Assembly (NCBI GenBank): GCA_037443425.1
Contig: JBBIOI010000116.1
Location: 1 to 10,341, forward strand
Direction of reading: 5' to 3'
Length of the DNA: 10,341 nucleotides
Source: JBBIOI01 sp037443425
GTDB lineage: Bacteria > Desulfobacterota > BSN033 > UBA1163
Position 1 is the first letter of the stretch. Every line of letters starts with the position of its first letter. The notes below the pieces were generated by a model, which searched no databases, was not told the DNA's origin, and was given only the letters and a program-made list of their open reading frames with translations. Position numbers and translations under genes: made by a program. Positions 6,062 through 10,341 of the stretch are shown in pieces.

Positions 6062-7474
6062 ATGGTTGGTATTACATCATATGGAATTTATATTCCGCCA
6101 TATCGATTAAGCAGAGATGAAATTGCTCGAGCTTGGAATACTAAGAGCTCGGGAGGAGAGAGAGCAGTTGCGAGGTATGATGAAGATAGCTTAACAATGG
6201 CTGTGGATGCAGCGTTTGATTGTATTAAGGATTGTCCTGAAAAAGTTGATGGCCTATTTTTTGCGAGCACAACATCTCCGTATAGGGAGAAACTAACGGC
6301 TTCCATCATTTCTGCTGCCCTGGATCTTCCCAGGGAGACTCGTACTGCTGATTTTACAGATTCTTTAAGATCAGCAACAATTGCCCTAAATTCAGCAGTT
6401 GATACAATTAAGAGTGGAACAGCACAGAACATCATTGTTGTTGCATCAGATTGCAGAATGGGAGCAGGTAAAAGTCAATCAGAACAACTTTTCGGTGATG
6501 GATCGGTTGCCTTAGCAATTGGAAAAAATAATGTTATAGCCAGTATTGAAGGAAGTTATTCAACCTTTAGTGAAATTCTTGATTCATGGAGAATTGAAAA
6601 AAATTCTTTTGTCCAATCTTGGGAAGAACGATTTGTTTTGAGTGAAAGTTATGTGAAAACAATGGAACCCCTTATTTCAGAGATAATAACGAGATATAGA
6701 CTAAATATAAAAGAACTTACAAAGATTATATTTTATGCACCTGATAATAAAAGTCATTCATTATTAGCAAAACGATTAGGATTTGAGCTTCAATCACAGG
6801 TTCAGGCAACTAAGTTTGAATTGTTTGGTAATTTAGGAACTGCAGCCCTTCCAATGATGTTGGTATCTTTTCTTGAAGAAGCTCAACCGAACAACAGGAT
6901 TTTAGTTGCTAACTTTGGGGATGGTGGAGATGCATTTATACTAAAGACAACAGAGCAAATAAGTAAATTTCAGAAAAAAAGGAGTTTAAAGAATTTCTTA
7001 ATGAGGAAAAAATATATAAGTTATGAGAGATATCTTACATGGCGAGAATTGGTACCCCTTGAAGAACCGAGGCGTCCAGAGTCTAAGCCACCATCGATCA
7101 GTTGTATTTGGAGAGATAGAAAGAGTATATTCGCCCTTTATGGAAATAGATGTAAACAATGTGGTACAGTTCAATATCCACCACAGAGAATCTGTGTGAA
7201 TTGTCAGTCGAAGGATAAATTTGAAGACTACAAACTTTCTGACAAAAAGGGAATTATATTTAATTATGCTATTGATTATTTAACCTCAGAAAGGGAAATC
7301 CCTGCTATCATAAGTGTGGTGGATTTTGAGGGTGGTGGAAGGATTATGTGCGAAATAACAGAATGTGAGCCTTCTGAAATAGATGTTGATATGCCTGTGG
7401 AGATGTGTTTTAGAAAATTAGGGGATAAAGGAGGGATTAATAACTATTTTTGGAAAGCCAGGCCAATAATCTGA
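6062..7474 (+). CDS. HMG-CoA synthase-like protein fused to a DUF35 Zn-ribbon/OB-fold domain
   Basis: Residues 1-295 have the thiolase-superfamily fold of HMG-CoA synthase/ketoacyl synthase III: start MVGITSYGIYIPPYRL, then FGDGSVALAIG (144-154) and NFGDGGDAFIL (284-294). Residues 350-470 are DUF35: a rubredoxin-like Zn ribbon with Cys364, Cys367, Cys378 and Cys381, then an OB-fold (about 395-455), a module that binds acyl-CoA or bridges thiolases. By eye alignment to bacterial HMGCS, the catalytic Glu, Cys and His fall at Thr71, Leu102 (in FTDSLRSAT) and Tyr225, so classical condensation chemistry should be lost. I recall similar SLR motifs in other HMGCS-DUF35 fusions, so this is probably a family trait rather than decay. 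GGGGAG (6048-6053) eight bases upstream supports the start. The thiolase 15 nt downstream is its likely partner, and the fusion probably acts as a scaffold or substrate-handling subunit. Confidence 0.88.
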   Translation: MVGITSYGIYIPPYRLSRDEIARAWNTKSSGGERAVARYDEDSLTMAVDAAFDCIKDCPEKVDGLFFASTTSPYREKLTASIISAALDLPRETRTADFTDSLRSATIALNSAVDTIKSGTAQNIIVVASDCRMGAGKSQSEQLFGDGSVALAIGKNNVIASIEGSYSTFSEILDSWRIEKNSFVQSWEERFVLSESYVKTMEPLISEIITRYRLNIKELTKIIFYAPDNKSHSLLAKRLGFELQSQVQATKFELFGNLGTAALPMMLVSFLEEAQPNNRILVANFGDGGDAFILKTTEQISKFQKKRSLKNFLMRKKYISYERYLTWRELVPLEEPRRPESKPPSISCIWRDRKSIFALYGNRCKQCGTVQYPPQRICVNCQSKDKFEDYKLSDKKGIIFNYAIDYLTSEREIPAIISVVDFEGGGRIMCEITECEPSEIDVDMPVEMCFRKLGDKGGINNYFWKARPII

Positions 7475-7489
7475 TAGAAAGAGGAGGAT

Positions 7490-8686
7490 ATGGGTAATAT
7501 AAAAGATAAAGTGGCAATTATTGGAATGGGTTGTACAAGGTTTGGAGAGTTATGGGATAAAGGTGTGGATGATTTGATCATTGATGCTACTTTTGAAGCT
7601 TGTGAGGATGCAGGAGTAGAACTTAAAGATATCCAGGCAGCGTGGTTAGGAACAGTTTTCTCTGGACATACTGCCCTTAGTTTATCATCCCCTTTGAAAT
7701 TAAAATACATTCCTGTAACCAGAGTTGAAAATATGTGTGCAACAGGCACAGAGGCTTTAAGAGGTGCAGTTTTTGCGGTTGCCTCCGGAGCCTGTGATAT
7801 AGCGCTGGCAGTAGGAGTGGAAAAGCTAAAAGATACAGGATGGACTGGAGTGCAGCCAACAAATGTTCTTGGACGTTCAACAATGGGAACAAATGGAACA
7901 GAGGTATCTCTTTCTCCACCAGCAATGTTTTCGACATTGGCCTTGGGATATTTTAAAAAATACAAAATAGCCCCTGAAGAGGGAAGAATCCTAATGGCAA
8001 AAATTGCAGTGAAGAACCATCATCATGGTAGCATGAATCCAAAGGCTCATTTCCAGAACGAAATTACAGTAGAGCAGGTCTTAAGGTCTCCTATAGTTGC
8101 TTGGCCACTTGGTGTACTGGACTGTTGCGGGGTTAGTGATGGAGCAGCGGCAGCCATTGTTACTCGCGCTGATCTGGCAAAAAATTTTAGGGAAGATCCT
8201 ATTTATATCAAATCAATAGCAATTAGTGCAGGTCCTTATTTAGATTTGTTGTCGCAGGGCTATGATTTTGCGCATGTTGAAGAGAATGTGCGTGCCGCTG
8301 AAATAGCATATAGGGAGGCGGGAATAAAAGACCCGTTAAGAGAGTTAAGTGTAGCAGAAGTCCATGACTGTTTTACAATTCATGAGATGGTTATATACGA
8401 AGATTTAGGCTGGAGTCCGAAGGGAAGGGCAAAGGATGATATCGAAGCTGGGACATTTACTTTAAAAGGTGAGTTGCCGGTAAATACTGATGGCGGCTTA
8501 AAATGTTTTGGCCATCCTTTAGGGGCAAGTGGTCTCAGGATGCAATATGAGATTTATAAACAACTTCAGGGAAAAGCAGGGGTTCGTCAGGTGAAAGATC
8601 CCCGTTTAGGTTTGATACACAATTTGGGTGGAGCAGTTTGGGGAGGAATTGCCTGTATTTGTATTACAGGAAATGAGAGGGGTTAG
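7490..8686 (+). CDS. Thiolase (acetyl-CoA acetyltransferase), archaeal/SCP-x-like type
   Basis: This 398-residue thiolase makes or cleaves a beta-ketoacyl-CoA with CoA. The nucleophile is Cys83 in ENMCATGTEAL. His292 and Cys294 lie in EVHDCFTIHEM, His342 in FGHPLGASG, and the C-terminal HNLGG (377-381) replaces the CGG loop of classical biosynthetic thiolases; this pattern marks the archaeal/SCP-2-like branch that works with DUF35 proteins. It starts 15 nt after the HMGCS-like/DUF35 fusion gene, with GAGGAGG (7481-7487) close before the ATG, so the two are co-translated and very likely form one complex. With the fusion's own active site apparently dead, this subunit should carry the C-C bond chemistry. 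The substrate is not evident; beta-oxidation-type cleavage, as in the BbsAB thiolase of toluene degradation, is one family precedent. Confidence 0.93.
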   Translation: MGNIKDKVAIIGMGCTRFGELWDKGVDDLIIDATFEACEDAGVELKDIQAAWLGTVFSGHTALSLSSPLKLKYIPVTRVENMCATGTEALRGAVFAVASGACDIALAVGVEKLKDTGWTGVQPTNVLGRSTMGTNGTEVSLSPPAMFSTLALGYFKKYKIAPEEGRILMAKIAVKNHHHGSMNPKAHFQNEITVEQVLRSPIVAWPLGVLDCCGVSDGAAAAIVTRADLAKNFREDPIYIKSIAISAGPYLDLLSQGYDFAHVEENVRAAEIAYREAGIKDPLRELSVAEVHDCFTIHEMVIYEDLGWSPKGRAKDDIEAGTFTLKGELPVNTDGGLKCFGHPLGASGLRMQYEIYKQLQGKAGVRQVKDPRLGLIHNLGGAVWGGIACICITGNERG

Positions 8687-8732
8687 CCTTGTAACAAAAA
8701 ATTTGGCTTCTCTTGAATTGAAACTAAATTCT

Positions 8733-9491
8733 TCATCTCCCTTTAAATTTCGGCTTTCTTCCTTCTGTTAAAGCTTGAAGTCCTTCCATATAATCTTCAC
8801 TTTGAAGCATCTCTTCAAAAAATGAAAGTTCGAGCCGTAATCCATCTTCAAGCGCCATATCTTTTCCTCTGAGCATTGCCTCTTTTGCTCTTCTAATACC
8901 AAGCGGAGTATTCTCGCAGATCTTAGTAGCCCACTGCCTTGCTGTTGGTAAAAGTTGATCAAGAGGAACAACTTTATTGACTAAACCAATGCTGTAAGCC
9001 TCATGTGCACTTATAGGAGTAGCTAAAAAAATCATCTCTGCTGCCCTGGCATAGGGAATCATCCGTGTAAGTCTCTGTGTTGCGCCCCATCCTGGAATTA
9101 AGCCACGGCCTACCTCAGGCATTTGTAAATAAGCGTTTTCTGAGATAATCCTAATATCACAGGCTAATATAATTTCAAGACCACCACCTCTTGCTGGTCC
9201 ATTAATTGCAGCAATTAGAGGCTTCCAGATTTGTAGTCCTCTCATAATCATTGGTGGTGGGGAAAAAGACTTCTTTCCCCATGGTTTTAAAACTGTTTCA
9301 TGATCAGCTCCAGTAGAGAAGGCCTCTCCTGCACCTGTAACAATTGCTACCCATGCCTCAGGATCGTCCCTAAAATCAATTAAGACCTTGCTAAATGCTT
9401 GACACATTTCTGCATCAATTCGATTCAATTTTTCTGGCCGATTCAATGTAATTGTTACAATGTTTCCTTCTTTTTCATAAGTTACTACCAT
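8733..9491 (-). CDS. Enoyl-CoA hydratase/isomerase (crotonase) family protein
   Basis: This 252-residue crotonase would add water to, or isomerise, an enoyl-CoA. The fold signatures are NRPEKLN (17-23), first oxyanion segment AFSTGAD (57-63), second oxyanion segment GPARGGGLEI (98-107), and CDIRI followed by LQMPEVG (122-128). Glu106 and Glu126 align with the two catalytic glutamates of mitochondrial enoyl-CoA hydratase (Glu144 and Glu164), so hydratase activity is plausible. The C-terminal helix ends RKPKFKGR, the common family end. AAAGGG (9499-9504) lies seven bases before the ATG. It follows the UPF0261 gene by 56 nt on the same strand and converges on the thiolase gene with only 46 bp between stops, where no clear terminator is seen. 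It could supply the hydration step before the thiolase, if the two units are co-expressed. Confidence 0.93.
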   Translation of the reverse strand: MVVTYEKEGNIVTITLNRPEKLNRIDAEMCQAFSKVLIDFRDDPEAWVAIVTGAGEAFSTGADHETVLKPWGKKSFSPPPMIMRGLQIWKPLIAAINGPARGGGLEIILACDIRIISENAYLQMPEVGRGLIPGWGATQRLTRMIPYARAAEMIFLATPISAHEAYSIGLVNKVVPLDQLLPTARQWATKICENTPLGIRRAKEAMLRGKDMALEDGLRLELSFFEEMLQSEDYMEGLQALTEGRKPKFKGR

Positions 9492-9547
9492 TCTAATTCC
9501 CTTTCATATTTTTAGTTTAATTAATGAAGCTTAAAAATAACGAGTTT

Positions 9548-10341
9548 TTATTTTTTCACTTCCTTCATTAATCGATCTAAGCTTTCAACCAAAGTCTGAG
9601 CGGTTTTTATATCCTCAAGGTTACAATCTACCTCTTCTATCTCAATATCGCGTTTTAGATTTTTTTTGAGTTCATTTATAAAAATACGGTCTTCGTCAGG
9701 GTCGTAGAGTATACTTCCCTCCTGATCTAAAGATGACCATCCACGAAGTGGAACAACCAATTTTATAGGTCCCTTAGATTTATTAATTTTTTCGCTATAA
9801 AGTTTGGCTCCAACTATAAGCTCATCCCTCGGGAAACGTGCCATAGCCCTCATTTCGTCAATCATTAAAACCTTTCCAGAAGCAATATATTTTTCTCGAT
9901 TTGTCCTTGTAGGACCAGCCCCTGTCAAATTCAAACAGCATGTTGCCCATACTTGAGGAATTCCCCTTTCACAGGCAGCGTCTAATCTTTCCATACCAGC
10001 AGCCCTGTTACCTTTAAATTTTTCTTCTATCAGGCCAGCTGGAACAATTTCGATCACACCGTCAAAAAAACCTTGAGCAATCAATCTATCCATTGCACGA
10101 TCACTAATTCCTTGAGCGTGAAATGGATATACATGATACCCCTTATCTACTAAAAGTTTTTCCACATATTTGGCACATTTATCTGAAAAGCCGATTTCTG
10201 TTACTGCTATTGAGGGATAAGGAAGGGTCAAGGTTTTATAATCACGGGCCTCTTCAACCATTCCTGAAATAGCTCCTGCAACCTGAGAAAGTCCATTTCT
10301 TATAAGGTCATTCATCCCTGCAATTTCCATTATTAATTGCA
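9548..10341 (-). CDS. UPF0261/Tm-1-like protein, C-terminal part (gene runs off the right edge)
   Basis: The visible part matches the C-terminal domain of UPF0261, the bacterial relatives of the tomato Tm-1 ATP-binding protein. Numbering from the ATG at 10330, landmarks are GYHVYPFHAQGISDRAMD (64-81), GFFDGVIEI (87-95), GIPQVWATCCLNL (123-135), a segment with RFPRDE (165-170), and LVVPLRGWSSLD (191-202) followed by YDPDED. The biochemical role of the family is unknown. The ATG at 10330 is probably not the true start: it has no Shine-Dalgarno, the frame stays open to the window edge, and residues EIAGMN correspond to a mid-protein DIAGLN motif of full-length (about 400-residue) members. The N-terminal ATP-binding half should lie just outside. 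The gene precedes the crotonase on the same strand, suggesting a shared operon. A split-gene version of the family is the alternative. Confidence 0.85.
   Translation of the reverse strand, partial: QLIMEIAGMNDLIRNGLSQVAGAISGMVEEARDYKTLTLPYPSIAVTEIGFSDKCAKYVEKLLVDKGYHVYPFHAQGISDRAMDRLIAQGFFDGVIEIVPAGLIEEKFKGNRAAGMERLDAACERGIPQVWATCCLNLTGAGPTRTNREKYIASGKVLMIDEMRAMARFPRDELIVGAKLYSEKINKSKGPIKLVVPLRGWSSLDQEGSILYDPDEDRIFINELKKNLKRDIEIEEVDCNLEDIKTAQTLVESLDRLMKEVKK

Noticed and set aside
6088..6435. 115-codon minus-strand open frame inside the HMGCS-like gene
   Set aside because: It is antisense to a gene with clear domain motifs, has no recognisable protein features and no convincing ribosome-binding site.
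7444..7965. 173-codon minus-strand open frame across the HMGCS-like/thiolase junction
   Set aside because: It lies over the well-supported thiolase N-terminus and the intergenic ribosome-binding site; the protein is low-complexity Ser/Pro/Ala-rich, as expected from antisense reading.
8687..8732. Bidirectional terminator between the converging thiolase and crotonase genes
   Set aside because: Only 4-5 bp arms (AGCC/GGCT, GAATT/AATTC) are present, without a GC-rich stem plus T-run.

Overview
The window is AT-rich bacterial DNA holding four gene blocks and no visible tRNA, rRNA, transposase or CRISPR. The gene types fit an anaerobic or microaerophilic bacterium, perhaps Desulfobacterota or Nitrospirota: a heme-type (CxxCH) Tll0287/DUF3365 sensor kinase, archaeal-type thiolase with DUF35 chemistry, and UPF0261 next to a crotonase. 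This placement is inferred from family associations only; nothing in the window is a taxonomic marker.

Layout. (1) 169-1927, plus strand: a FecCD/BtuC-type permease and its ATPase overlap by 14 nt. They form the membrane half of an iron-siderophore, heme, cobalamin or oxyanion importer. The substrate-binding protein is not in the window. (2) 5412 down to 2019, minus strand: a two-component operon. A possible 34-codon leader ORF comes first, then a response regulator with an unusual four-cysteine N-terminus, then a membrane-anchored Tll0287-PAS-PAS-HisKA-HATPase-REC hybrid kinase. The kinase is broken into two frames, with much of its sensor domain apparently deleted, and it also seems to lack about eight residues next to its N box. 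(3) 5413-6061: a 649-bp divergent intergenic region with a row of related 21-nt palindromes, a larger hairpin, a TTGACA/TGTCAA dyad and candidate promoters for both flanking operons. (4) 6062-8686, plus strand: an HMG-CoA-synthase-like protein fused to a DUF35 Zn-ribbon/OB domain, followed 15 nt later by a thiolase. A minus-strand pair converges on it: a UPF0261 (Tm-1-like) protein running off the right edge, then an enoyl-CoA hydratase-like crotonase.

How they work together. The HMGCS-like/DUF35 fusion and the thiolase most likely form one acyl-CoA complex, comparable to the archaeal thiolase-DUF35-HMGCS complex. Here, however, the HMGCS-like half lacks all three Glu/Cys/His catalytic residues while the thiolase keeps its nucleophile. 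The fusion is therefore better read as a scaffold or substrate-handling subunit. With the crotonase and UPF0261 protein it suggests an unassigned CoA-thioester degradation or synthesis route; the substrate cannot be read from sequence. The strongest leads are this catalytically dead fusion, the doubly damaged sensor kinase, the Cys-rich regulator N-terminus and the palindrome row.
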